NCBI RefSeq assembly: GCF_000971215.1
Contig: NZ_BBMA01000002.1
Location: 186,001-250,000, forward strand
DNA length: 64,000 bases
Reading direction: 5' to 3'
Source: Demequina silvatica
GTDB taxonomy: Bacteria; Actinomycetota; Actinomycetes; Actinomycetales; Demequinaceae
Position numbers and translations under genes: made by a program. Within the stretch, counting starts at the first letter, position 1; every line of letters starts with the position of its first letter. Positions 49,785-57,707 of the stretch are shown here, piece by piece. The notes beneath the pieces are model-generated. The model was not told where the DNA came from. It did not search any database and worked only from the letters and a program-made list of their open reading frames with translations.

Positions 49785-50849
49785 GTGACGCGCACACGCC
49801 GACCGACGATGGCCGACGTCGCCGCGAAGGCGGGCGTGTCGCTGTCCACTGTATCCCTCACCTACTCGGGCGCCGGACCGCTGTCCGCCGAGACCCGCGC
49901 GAAGGTCGAGAAGGCCGCCGAGGAGCTCGGCTACGCGGGTCCCGCGCCGCACGCGCGGGCGCTGCGCTCGGGCCGCACCGGCGTGGTGGGCGTGGTCATC
50001 CACGAGCGCCTCCAGCTGTCCTTCCGCGACCCGCTGATGCTGCGCATCATGGACGGGCTGGTGGGCGACCTCGGCCAGATGGGCCTGGGCGTGCTGCTCA
50101 TCCCCACCCCCACGGGCGAGCCCGGGGAGCGGTCGCTGCTGGAGACCGCCGCCATGGACGCCGCCGTGCTGCTGCGCGTGCGCGATCACGACGGCGAGCC
50201 GGCGATCGACATCCTGCGCCGCCGCGGCCTGCCCATGGTGGTGATGGAGGGCGAGGCCCCCGCCGGCGCGGGCGTGCTCGAGATCGACGACCGCGGCGCG
50301 ACCGCTGAGCTGATCCGCCACCTGGTGTCGTTGGGTCACACGCGGATCGGCACCATCACGCTGCCCGCGGGGCTCGACGGCGAGACGCGCGTGGTCCCGC
50401 TCGACGAGGCGCTCGCGAAGACGGCCTGGACCCCCGTCCACCGCCGGCTCGAGGCGTTCGCGGAGGCGGGCGTCGAGCCGTGCGTGGTGGTGGAGGCGCG
50501 CGCGTCGATCGTCGCGGAGGGCATTGCGGCGGCGCACCTCGCGCTCGCGTCGGAGCCGCGGCCCACCGCGCTCGTGTGCCAGTCCGACCTGCTCGCCGGT
50601 GGCGCGATCATCGCGGCACGCGAGCTCGAGATCCCGGTACCCCAGCAGCTGTCGGTGACCGGCTTCGACGGCATCGAGCTGCCGTGGATCGCCCCGCACG
50701 AGCTCACCACCCAGGTCCAGGACGCGGAGGCCAAGGGCCACGCGCTCGCCGCCGAGGTGGCGGCGCTGCTGCGCGGCGAGTCGCCCGCGCCGGTGGTGAT
50801 GCCGCTCGAGCTGCGCATCGGGTCCACCACGGCGCCCGCGCCGCGCTGA
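49785..50849 (+). CDS. LacI family transcriptional regulator
   Basis: The 354-residue repressor has the LacI HTH (TMADVAAKAGVSLSTVSLT), the hinge and a periplasmic-binding-protein-like effector domain (TGVVGVVIHERL to SVTGFDGIELPWIAP). The GTG start follows GAGGGA by seven bases. It is divergent from the MFS gene and convergent with a purine permease gene; either could be regulated. The effector is unknown. Confidence 0.92.
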   Translation: MTRTRRPTMADVAAKAGVSLSTVSLTYSGAGPLSAETRAKVEKAAEELGYAGPAPHARALRSGRTGVVGVVIHERLQLSFRDPLMLRIMDGLVGDLGQMGLGVLLIPTPTGEPGERSLLETAAMDAAVLLRVRDHDGEPAIDILRRRGLPMVVMEGEAPAGAGVLEIDDRGATAELIRHLVSLGHTRIGTITLPAGLDGETRVVPLDEALAKTAWTPVHRRLEAFAEAGVEPCVVVEARASIVAEGIAAAHLALASEPRPTALVCQSDLLAGGAIIAARELEIPVPQQLSVTGFDGIELPWIAPHELTTQVQDAEAKGHALAAEVAALLRGESPAPVVMPLELRIGSTTAPAPR

Positions 50850-50886
50850 GGCCGCGCGCCCCCGCCTCGCGCCCGGGGCTGCCCGT

Positions 50887-50977
50887 CCTGCAAGCAGGCA
50901 CGCGACCCATTCGATCCTGCATACGGGACGCCGCGCCTCGCATGCAGGGTTGTTGAACCGGCGGACCTGCATGCAGG
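50887..50977. repeat. Four CCTGCATGCAGG-like palindromes spaced 20-30 bp
   Basis: Copies lie at 50887-50898 (one-base variant), 50916-50927 (half site), 50936-50948 (with an extra base) and 50966-50977 (perfect 12-bp palindrome). They are just downstream of the LacI-type gene, in the 210-nt convergent gap with the purine permease gene. The array resembles a cluster of binding sites or the remains of a repeat. Confidence 0.55.
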
Positions 50978-51004
50978 ACGCGCACTCGCGTCGCGCCCGG
51001 ACGC

Positions 51005-51045
51005 ACCGCGGCCCCGGGCCTCGCGTGGAGGACCGGGGCCGCGGT
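51005..51045. terminator. Bidirectional terminator between the LacI-type and purine permease genes
   Basis: A perfect 13-bp stem ACCGCGGCCCCGG (51005-51017/51033-51045) with a 15-nt loop lies between convergent genes, directly followed by an exact GGACGATGCG word (51046-51055). Confidence 0.65.
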
Positions 51046-51059
51046 GGACGATGCGCGGG

Positions 51060-52529
51060 TCAGCCGAGCGCGGTGAGCAGCGGCCCCATCGCGAAGTACA
51101 GGACGAACGCCGCCGCGGTGCCCCACATGAGCGGGTGCACCTTCTTGGCGCCGCCGGTCGCGACCTGCAGCACCACGTAGGAGATGAAGCCGGCGCCGAT
51201 GCCCACGGAGATCGAGTAGCCGAACGGCATCAGGATGAACGTGAGGAACGCGGGGATCGCGATCCGGAAGTCCTTCCAGTCGATGCCCGCGACCTGCGAC
51301 ACCATGAGGAAGCCGACCACCACGAGCACGGGGGTCGCGGCCTCGAACGGCACCATCGCGTACAGCGGCGTGAGGAACGTCGACAGCAGGAACGCGATTC
51401 CGGTCACCACGGACGCGAGACCGGTACGCGCGCCGTCGCCCACGCCGGCGGCGGACTCGATGTAGGACGTGTTCGAGGAGACCGAGCCGAAGCCGCCCGC
51501 GGCGGCGCCGATCGAGTCGACCAGCAGGATCTGCTGCGAGCGCGGGGGGTTGCCCTGCTCGTCGTTGAGGCCGGCCTCGGCACCCACGGCGGTCATGGTG
51601 CCCATGGTGTCGAAGAAGTCGGCGATGAGCAGCGAGAACACCAGCAGCAGGGCGGTCAGCACGGGCAGCGACGTGAAGCCGCCGAACAGGTCGACCTGGC
51701 CCACGAGCGAGAAGTCGGGCACCGAGGCGATGGCGTCGGGAACCGCGGGCACCACCAGCGCCCAGTCGTTCGCGACGGCGACGTCCGAGCCGAGGTTCGC
51801 GAAGGACTGGATGAGGAACGCCACCACGGTGGCGACCACGATCGAGATGAGCAGCGCGCCGCGTACCTTCTTCACCATGAGGATGACCGCGGTGAACAGG
51901 CCCACCACGAACACCACCATCGGCCACGAGCCGATGTAGCCGCCGATGCCGAACTCGGTGGGGGTCGCGCCCGACGCCGGGATGCGGACCATGCCCGCGT
52001 CGAACAGGCCGATGAACGCGAGGAACAGGCCGATGCCCACGGCGATCGCCTGCTTGAGGAACGCCGGCACGGCCGCGAACACCGCGCGGCGGAAGCCCGA
52101 CAGCACCAGCAGGGTGATGACCAGGCCCTCGATCACCACGAAGCCCATGGCGGCGGGCCAGGTCATGCCCTCGCGGGTCGCGATGCCGAACGCGACGAAC
52201 GCGTTGAGGCCCAGGCCGGCCGCAAGCGCGAGCGGGAACCGCGCCCACACGCCCATGAGGATGGTGAGCAGGCCCGCGACCAGGGCGGTCGCCGCGGCCA
52301 CGAGCGCGCGGGCGACGTCGGGGTCGGTGGTGCCGCCGATGAACATGCCGGTGCTGTCCGGGACGCTCGTCAGGATGATCGGGTTCAGCACCACGATGTA
52401 GGCCATCGTGAAGAACGTGGTGAGACCGCCGCGGATCTCCTGGCCGAAGCTCGAGCCACGCTTGGTGATCTCGAAGTACGAGTCGAGACGGCCGGTGATA
52501 CCGGTCCGCTCCTCGGTGGTTGCGCTCAT
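51060..52529 (-). CDS. AzgA-type purine (hypoxanthine/adenine/guanine) permease
   Basis: The 489-residue NCS2-like proton symporter has about 13 membrane helices. AzgA hallmarks are EIRGGLTTFFTMAYIVVLNP at the start, LGLNAFVAF in TM3 and DFFDTMGTMTAVGAEAGL in the middle. The SSNTSYIESAAGVGDGARTG segment is the conserved substrate region. It scavenges purine bases at the cytoplasmic membrane. A short leader with a 12-residue peptide overlaps its ATG. No purine riboswitch is visible. Confidence 0.92.
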   Translation of the reverse strand: MSATTEERTGITGRLDSYFEITKRGSSFGQEIRGGLTTFFTMAYIVVLNPIILTSVPDSTGMFIGGTTDPDVARALVAAATALVAGLLTILMGVWARFPLALAAGLGLNAFVAFGIATREGMTWPAAMGFVVIEGLVITLLVLSGFRRAVFAAVPAFLKQAIAVGIGLFLAFIGLFDAGMVRIPASGATPTEFGIGGYIGSWPMVVFVVGLFTAVILMVKKVRGALLISIVVATVVAFLIQSFANLGSDVAVANDWALVVPAVPDAIASVPDFSLVGQVDLFGGFTSLPVLTALLLVFSLLIADFFDTMGTMTAVGAEAGLNDEQGNPPRSQQILLVDSIGAAAGGFGSVSSNTSYIESAAGVGDGARTGLASVVTGIAFLLSTFLTPLYAMVPFEAATPVLVVVGFLMVSQVAGIDWKDFRIAIPAFLTFILMPFGYSISVGIGAGFISYVVLQVATGGAKKVHPLMWGTAAAFVLYFAMGPLLTALG

Positions 52530-52564
52530 GCGTCCTCTCTCACGCAGGGGAGAGCGCGCGTCAT
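52526..52564 (-). CDS. Possible 12-residue leader peptide of the purine permease gene
   Basis: A frame reading MTRALPCVREDA ends with a TGA that overlaps the permease ATG (ATGA). GGGAGAG lies five bases before its ATG. It is inside a leader with two mutually exclusive stems, so it may couple leader translation to permease expression. It is too short for coding statistics, hence low confidence. Confidence 0.4.
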   Translation of the reverse strand: MTRALPCVREDA

Positions 52565-52608
52565 CGACGCTCTCCCGGGGATGGTGCGATCCCGGGGGAG
52601 CGACGCTA
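52530..52608 (-). promoter_or_regulatory. Structured leader and -10 box of the purine permease gene
   Basis: TAGCGT (52603-52608) is a likely -10 box; no good -35 box is seen. In the ~70-nt leader, the segment GGGAGAGCG can pair downstream (52548-52556/52568-52576) or, as CCCGGGAGAGCG, with an upstream CGCTCCCCCGGG (52568-52602). The two folds exclude each other, as in an attenuator. Confidence 0.5.
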
Positions 52609-52706
52609 AAGCCGCATGCGCCATGGACGCGCGACCGGATCTCGCGCGGTCACCCTACCGGGTCGCGGGCGGGACCGATGACACTCGCGTCACCCGGTGA
52701 CGCAAC

Positions 52707-53138
52707 TCACGCGCAGGAGACGACCGCCTGCGCCTTCCCCAGCACCTTCTGGCCGTCGTTCTCGACCGTGATGTCGATGCGCGCCGTGCGGGCCTCCGCG
52801 TCGAGCGCGCCCACCTTCGCGGTGAAGCTCACGGTGGCCTCGCCGATCGCGGGCACCGGGATGGGACGGGTGAAGCGGGTCTGGAGGTCGACCACGTTGC
52901 CGGGCCCGGCCCACTCCTCCACCACGGACGCCGCGGTGCCCATGGTGAGCATGCCATGCGCGATGACGCCGGGCAGGCCCACGGACTCCGCGACCACCTC
53001 GTTGTAGTGGATCGGGTTGAAGTCGCCGGAGGCGCCCGCGTAGCGCACCAGGCTGTCGCGCGACAGCTCGACCTGACGCTCGGCGACCACCTCCCCCAGC
53101 TCGAGACCGTCGAAGGACGGGCCGTTCTCGGTGCTCAT
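52707..53138 (-). CDS. MaoC-family (HadB-like) dehydratase
   Basis: The 143-residue hot-dog protein has the hydratase-2 motif YAGASGDFNPIHYNEVVAES with catalytic Asp and His, and GVIAHGMLTMG. In mycobacteria the equivalent HadB pairs with HadA or HadC as (3R)-hydroxyacyl-ACP dehydratase of FAS-II. The partner HadA-like gene is directly upstream (1-nt overlap). Presence of the pair near murB and rpmG is a general actinobacterial feature and does not by itself imply mycolic acids. Confidence 0.88.
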   Translation of the reverse strand: MSTENGPSFDGLELGEVVAERQVELSRDSLVRYAGASGDFNPIHYNEVVAESVGLPGVIAHGMLTMGTAASVVEEWAGPGNVVDLQTRFTRPIPVPAIGEATVSFTAKVGALDAEARTARIDITVENDGQKVLGKAQAVVSCA

Positions 53139-53584
53139 CAGGCCTCCTCGCGCACCGCGAGGGTGCTGGTCACGGTGGAGACGGGCGAGCCGTCCTCGTC
53201 CGACAGCTCGGTCCGGGTGGTGACCATCGAGATGCCGCCGCGCTGCTTGATGTCGTCGATGTGCACGGTCGCGGAGATGAGGTCCCCCGCGATGATCGGC
53301 CGGTGGTGAGTGAAGCGCTCGTCGGCGTGGACGACGCGCGAGAAGTCGACGCCCACCTCGGGGTCGACCACCACGTGGAACTCGGCCTGCTGGGCGATCA
53401 CCACGGCGAAGGTGGTGGGCGCGACCACGTCGGGGTAGCCCTCGGCGCGGGCCGCCTCCTCGCTGCGGTGCGCGAAGGAGCGGGCGTCCACCGCGTCGGC
53501 GAACTCGCGGATCTTGATCCGCGTGACCTCGTAGGGCTCGTGGGGGCCGTACGCGCGACCCACGGCGTCGATGTTCACTGGCAC
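53138..53584 (-). CDS. MaoC-like N-terminal (HadA-like) dehydratase subunit
   Basis: The 148 residues form a FAS1-like hot-dog domain (YEVTRIKIREFADAVDARS, VVAPTTFAVVIAQQAEF, RFTHHRPIIAGDLISATV) that lacks the catalytic Asp/His motif and acts as the structural partner of the HadB-like protein. The GTG start has TAGGGT exactly six bases upstream, so a leaderless transcript is likely. An in-frame GTG two codons later is an alternative. Confidence 0.85.
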   Translation of the reverse strand: MPVNIDAVGRAYGPHEPYEVTRIKIREFADAVDARSFAHRSEEAARAEGYPDVVAPTTFAVVIAQQAEFHVVVDPEVGVDFSRVVHADERFTHHRPIIAGDLISATVHIDDIKQRGGISMVTTRTELSDEDGSPVSTVTSTLAVREEA

Positions 53585-53651
53585 AGTGCCACCCTATCCA
53601 GGAAGGGCGCGCCGCCGCGCGCGTGGGGACGATGCGCGGGCCGGGTGGGCG

Positions 53652-54683
53652 TCACGGCCACCGGTACGTCGCGACCAGGGCGCGGTGGTCGGACCACGGC
53701 ATCGCCACGGTGACGACCTCGGCGGCCACCATCCCGGTGTCCCGCGCGAGCACGTGGTCGATCGCGACCAGCGGCTGGCTGAGCCACATCGGTGGGCCGT
53801 GATGGAGGCCCATGGGACCGTTCGGGTAGGTCGCATTCACGCCCATCCCCGCCTGGTCCGAGGCGTCGGCGTAGCCGAGCGCCTCGATCCCGCGGAACCC
53901 GGCGTGGTCGCGGGTGGTGTTGAGGTCCCCCGCCACCACCACGGGGCCCTCCTGGGCGGCGAGCACGTCGACCAGCGCGGCGAGGTCGGCGTCCCAGTCG
54001 GCGTGGTCGATCACGCCGGGCGACTCGGGGTGCGCCGCCACCACGGTGAGGCGCGCGTCGCCGGTGCCCACCTGGGCGCGGATGGCCTGCGCGGTGAAGC
54101 CGGGCAGCGACTCCGCCTCGGTGATCGGGCGGGTGGACCACAGCCCCGTGCCGAACTTCCAGTCGCCGGGGTACGCCGCGCTGTACGGCATCACCTCGGC
54201 CAGCCCCGCCTCCTCGAGCCGCTCGAGGGCATGCGGCGTGAGCTCGGTGAGGACGAGCACGTCGAGGTCGCTCTCGCGCGCGAGCTCGACCACCGCCTCC
54301 GCGTCGGCCTGGCCGTTCGCGAGGCTGAACGTCGCGACCCGCAGCGCGACGTCGCCGTCCGCGGACGTGGCGACGTAGACCGGGGCGATCCACCACAGGC
54401 ACAGCGCCGCGACCGCCACGCTGACGCCGAGCAGCACCCAGGCGCGCGCGAGCAGCGCGAGCGTGAGCGGCACCGCGACGGCCAGGGTGACCCACGGCAT
54501 CAGCGAGACCAGCACCGCCAGCGGCCCGGCCTCGATCCCGGTGAGCCGCGCGGTCACGGGCACCAAGACCGCGAGCAGCGCGAGGAACGCGAGCACCCGG
54601 GCGATCGCGGTGAGCCCGCGACCCAGGGAGGACAGCGCGGACGGGCCGGAACCCTCGCGCGTGTCGACCCCCTGCTCCCCCAT
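53652..54683 (-). CDS. Membrane protein with endonuclease/exonuclease/phosphatase (EEP) domain, copy 1
   Basis: The 343-residue product has three N-terminal membrane helices (about 28-115) followed by an EEP-fold domain outside or at the membrane. Catalytic signatures are VLVLTELTP (Glu), VVVAGDLNTTRDH (Asp, Asn) and the final PWSDHRALVATY (Asp-His). Substrates in this family range from DNA to phospholipids and phosphate esters, so no reaction is assigned. A weak -10 (CAGACT) lies six bases before the ATG. It is paralogous to the next gene. Confidence 0.85.
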   Translation of the reverse strand: MGEQGVDTREGSGPSALSSLGRGLTAIARVLAFLALLAVLVPVTARLTGIEAGPLAVLVSLMPWVTLAVAVPLTLALLARAWVLLGVSVAVAALCLWWIAPVYVATSADGDVALRVATFSLANGQADAEAVVELARESDLDVLVLTELTPHALERLEEAGLAEVMPYSAAYPGDWKFGTGLWSTRPITEAESLPGFTAQAIRAQVGTGDARLTVVAAHPESPGVIDHADWDADLAALVDVLAAQEGPVVVAGDLNTTRDHAGFRGIEALGYADASDQAGMGVNATYPNGPMGLHHGPPMWLSQPLVAIDHVLARDTGMVAAEVVTVAMPWSDHRALVATYRWP

Positions 54684-54724
54684 GACGGGAGTCTGCCATG
54701 GACCGGACGAATCGGACAGGCGCG

Positions 54725-55696
54725 TCAGCGCGAGGCGTACCTCACCACGAGCGCGCGGTGGTCGGATCCGGGCACCACCACCGTGTCGACATCCACCGCG
54801 GCGAGCGGCAGGTCGCGCGTGACCACGTGGTCGAGCGCGACCAGCGTGGGCGGGGTGCGGTCCTGAGGGAACGTGGACACCAGGCCCGCGCCCGCCTCGT
54901 CGGCGGCGTCGACGTAGCCGCGCGACTCGAGCTCGCGGAACGCGCGGTGATCGCGCACCAGGTTGAGGTCGCCCGCGGCGATCACGGGGCCCTCGACCGC
55001 GTCGAGCACGTCGGTGAGCCGGCGCGTCTCCTCGGACCACGCACGGTGGACCAGCAGCTGCGGCGCCGCCGGATGGATCGCGAGGACCGTGGTGGATCCG
55101 GAGGGCAGCTCCACCTGCGCGAGAACCTGGCGGAACGTGTAGTCGTCGAGGCCCTCCCAGCCCGTGATGGGGTAGCGCGACCACAGCCCGGTCCCGGACC
55201 AGATCGCGTCCGGGAGCGCCGCGGCGTGCGGCAGCAGGTCCTCGAGGCCCGCCGCGATCAGCGCGTCGGCGGCCCCGGGCGTGAGCTCCTGGAGGGACAG
55301 CACGTCCACGTCGTGGTCGCGCACCATGGCGACCACCACCTCGGCGTCGCCCTGGCCCGTGAGAAGGTTCGCGGTCGCGACGGTGAGGGTCGCGTCGCCC
55401 GACGCCGCCGCGGACGTGAACAGCGGCGCGGTCCACGCCGCGCAGAGCACGGCGATGGCGACGGCGGCCCCGGCGAGCGCCCACACGCGCGTCAAGAGCG
55501 CGAGGGCGAGGGGCACGAGCGCCGCCAGCACCACCCACGGCACCAGCGGGACCACGTAGGCGAGCGGCCCCCGCTCCCAGCCCGTGAGCCGCACCGCCAC
55601 CGGCACGGCCAGCGCCGCGAGCGCGAGCCAGCCGCCCACCAGGGCGACCCCGCGCCAGGTCAACCGGCGCGCCCGGCCCGCCCCCGCATCGTCCAC
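54725..55696 (-). CDS. Membrane protein with EEP domain, copy 2
   Basis: The 323-residue paralogue of the neighbouring gene has the same three-helix N-terminus (WLALAALAVPVAVRLTGWER) and EEP signatures VLSLQELTP, VIAAGDLNLVRDH and PGSDHRALVVRY. The likely GTG start reads VDDAGAGRARR and contains an exact repeated word (55685-55694) at the first codons, with GGGAGG nine bases upstream. The domain order and size match copy 1, indicating a local duplication. Confidence 0.83.
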   Translation of the reverse strand: MDDAGAGRARRLTWRGVALVGGWLALAALAVPVAVRLTGWERGPLAYVVPLVPWVVLAALVPLALALLTRVWALAGAAVAIAVLCAAWTAPLFTSAAASGDATLTVATANLLTGQGDAEVVVAMVRDHDVDVLSLQELTPGAADALIAAGLEDLLPHAAALPDAIWSGTGLWSRYPITGWEGLDDYTFRQVLAQVELPSGSTTVLAIHPAAPQLLVHRAWSEETRRLTDVLDAVEGPVIAAGDLNLVRDHRAFRELESRGYVDAADEAGAGLVSTFPQDRTPPTLVALDHVVTRDLPLAAVDVDTVVVPGSDHRALVVRYASR

Positions 55697-55751
55697 GGGC
55701 GCGAGCCTCCCACACGGCAGGCGAGGCGGGACGCAGGCCCGCCGGGACGCG

Positions 55752-55788
55752 ACGGGCGTCGCCCCCGCGGATCGGGGGCGACGCCCGT
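55752..55788 (-). terminator. Terminator after the alpha/beta hydrolase gene
   Basis: A perfect 16-bp GC-rich stem (55752-55767/55773-55788) with a 5-nt loop, 16 nt after the hydrolase stop. It separates the hydrolase from the EEP genes. Confidence 0.7.
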
Positions 55789-55803
55789 GGTCTCGCGTCG
55801 CGG

Positions 55804-56667
55804 TCAGCGCGCGACGCGTGCGTCGAGGTGCTGCGCGGCGAACGCGAGCGCGACGTCGGCCACCTGGTCCCAGCCGCTGTCGATCACCAGCGAGTGGCCG
55901 CGACCGGGGATCTCCACGAACTCCGTGGCGGACCCGTTGCGCGACTGGAGGCGGTACGCGGCGTGCGCGATGGCGCGGGGCACGATGGTGTCCTTCTCGC
56001 CGGAGATCACCAGCAGCGGTCCGCGCGCGGGGTTGCGGGGGTCGAGCCGGGTGGCCGCGCCCGCGGTGAGGTTCGCCGTGGCGGCCTGGAACAGCGGGCG
56101 ACCGGGGGCGGCGACGTGGTGCTCGGTGTAGAGCGCGCGGGCCTCGTCCTCGCTCACCGCGTTGGCGAAGCCATAGCGGAACTGGTCGAAGGTGAGGGTC
56201 ACGGTGCGCGTGCGGTTGGCCGGGTTGCCGAGCACCGGGAACGAGGCCTTCAGGGTGGAGGCCGGGAGCGGCAGCACGCCCTTGAACGGGGCCGGGTCGA
56301 TCGCGACGGTCGCGGCGGCGAGGCCCAGGTCCGCGACCCGCTGGGCGAGCAGGCCGCCGAACGAGTGGCCGATCACGAGAGGGCGCCGGTCGAGCTCGCG
56401 GGCGATCTGCGCCACGTGGTCGGTGACCTCCTGCACGCCGACGCCGGCGAAGGCCTCGGGTCGGTTGCGCGCGTCCTCGACGTCCGCGGGCTCCTCGGGC
56501 CAGCGGGCGACCACCACGGCGTAGCCGGCTCCCTCGAGCTTCTCCTGCCAGGCGTCCCAGCTGCTCGCGAGCAGCCAGAGCCCGTGGATGAGGAGGGCGG
56601 TGGGGCGGCCGGAGGCGTTGGCGGCGTCGATCTCGCGGACTTCCTGGGCGGTGAGCGTGGTGGTCAT
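55804..56667 (-). CDS. Alpha/beta hydrolase
   Basis: The 287-residue protein has the oxyanion-hole region LLIHGLWLLASSW, the nucleophile elbow GHSFGG (Ser102), an acidic residue near the ISGEKDTIVP strand and the catalytic His in IPGRGHSLVID. No signal peptide, so it is cytoplasmic. It is divergent from a TetR-type gene with palindromic sites between them, so induction by a small hydrophobic compound is likely. The substrate is unknown. Confidence 0.88.
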   Translation of the reverse strand: MTTTLTAQEVREIDAANASGRPTALLIHGLWLLASSWDAWQEKLEGAGYAVVVARWPEEPADVEDARNRPEAFAGVGVQEVTDHVAQIARELDRRPLVIGHSFGGLLAQRVADLGLAAATVAIDPAPFKGVLPLPASTLKASFPVLGNPANRTRTVTLTFDQFRYGFANAVSEDEARALYTEHHVAAPGRPLFQAATANLTAGAATRLDPRNPARGPLLVISGEKDTIVPRAIAHAAYRLQSRNGSATEFVEIPGRGHSLVIDSGWDQVADVALAFAAQHLDARVAR

Positions 56668-56716
56668 GATGGTCTCCTTGTCGGGTCTCGCCGGATCGCT
56701 CGACCCGGACGCCAGA

Positions 56717-56805
56717 GAGAACGATCGTTCTCGCCGGTTTCATTCCCGACTCCACAGAAATTTCTTCCGGGCATGATCCAAGGGGAACGAGCGTTCCGTT
56801 AGGGT
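56717..56805. promoter_or_regulatory. Two TetR-type operators and the regulator -10 box
   Basis: GAGAACGATCGTTCTC (56717-56732) and GGAACGAGCGTTCC (56784-56797) share the palindrome GAACGA-NCGTTC, 67 bp apart. The second lies inside the promoter of the TetR-type gene, directly before its TAGGGT -10 box (56800-56805). The first is 50 bp upstream of the hydrolase start. Autorepression and co-repression are inferred. Confidence 0.75.
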
Positions 56806-56812
56806 GACCGAG

Positions 56813-57379
56813 ATGACCACCCCCACAGCCCCCGCCCAGGACGCCCGCGAGCGCCTCGCGGCGACCGCCTCCGACCTCTTCTACCGCGAGGGCATCCACT
56901 CCGTGGGCGTCGACCGCATCCTGTCCGAGGCGGGCATGTCGCGCGCGACCATGTACCGCCACTTCGCGGGCAAGGAGGAACTGGTGGTCGCCTACCTCGA
57001 GCGCGAGGACCGCACCATCCGCGCGCAGGTGGCGGCGGCCGGCGGCAGCCCCGATCCCCTGCGGGCCGCGGTGCAGGGCATCGCCGAGGACGTGGCCCGG
57101 CGTCACACCCGCGGCTGCCCCTTCATCAACGCGGCGGCGGAGTACCCCGACGAGGCGAGCGCCGTGCGCCGCCTCATCGCGACGCACCGCGCGTGGTTCC
57201 GCGGCGTCCTCACGCAGGCCGCGGCGGGCGCGGGAGCGTCCGATCCCGAGCGGGTGGCCGCCTCTCTGGTCATGCTGCGCGACGCGGCGCTCGTGGGCGG
57301 CTACCTGGACGGCGCCGAGTCGATGCGCGAGGCGTTCCTCGACTCGGCCTCGGCCGTCGCCGGGGTCGACCTCGCCTGA
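56813..57379 (+). CDS. TetR/AcrR family transcriptional regulator
   Basis: The 188 residues have a TetR HTH (FYREGIHSVGVDRILSEAGM, then SRATMYRHFAGKEELVVAYL) and an all-helical ligand domain with the conserved HTRGCPFINAAAEYPDEAS, as in TetR proteins near dehydrogenases and hydrolases. TAGGGT lies seven bases before the ATG with no ribosome site, so it is probably leaderless. It likely represses itself and the divergent hydrolase gene through the two palindromes. Confidence 0.92.
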   Translation: MTTPTAPAQDARERLAATASDLFYREGIHSVGVDRILSEAGMSRATMYRHFAGKEELVVAYLEREDRTIRAQVAAAGGSPDPLRAAVQGIAEDVARRHTRGCPFINAAAEYPDEASAVRRLIATHRAWFRGVLTQAAAGAGASDPERVAASLVMLRDAALVGGYLDGAESMREAFLDSASAVAGVDLA

Positions 57380-57422
57380 CCCGCGCGGCGCCCCACATGG
57401 AACGTCGCGCGCGGGAACGAGG

Positions 57423-57457
57423 AAGGCCCGCCGCCCCCGGGAGGGGCGACGGGCCTT
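57423..57457. terminator. Bidirectional terminator between the TetR-type and rpmG genes
   Basis: A 15-bp stem (57423-57437/57443-57457; one wobble pair) with a 5-nt loop lies between convergent genes, 16 nt after the rpmG stop. A UUCCUC follows leftward. Confidence 0.7.
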
Positions 57458-57473
57458 CGGTCGAAGCTGATGC

Positions 57474-57638
57474 TCAGCGCGTCTCGCGGTGCGCGGTGTG
57501 CTTGCCGCACTTCCGGCAGAACTTGGAGAGCTCCACACGGTCAGGGTTGTTGCGGCGGTTCTTCCGCGTGATGTAGTTGCGGTCCTTGCACTCGGTGCAC
57601 GCGAGCGTGATCTTCGGACGAACGTCGTTCTTGGCCAT
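57474..57638 (-). CDS. rpmG: 50S ribosomal protein L33
   Basis: The 54-residue L33 starts [20 protein letters not shown]. Two CXXC pairs (CTECK, CRKCG) mark the zinc-binding form. I chose the ATG at 57638 as the family start. It is downstream of tRNA-Met and tRNA-Thr, as is typical in actinobacteria, but the hadA-hadB genes that usually follow are displaced by about 4 kb. Confidence 0.96.
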   Translation of the reverse strand: MAKNDVRPKITLACTECKDRNYITRKNRRNNPDRVELSKFCRKCGKHTAHRETR

Positions 57639-57707
57639 GGTTCTCTCCCAGCCTTGTAGGGACGCGCCTTGCGAAGGCGCATGATGCAGGCGTTCTGCCT
57701 GAATCCG

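Noticed and set aside
52530-52620. Purine riboswitch upstream of the purine permease gene
   Set aside because: The leader is only about 70 nt and lacks the conserved three-way junction with its U/C specificity base and loop-loop motifs.
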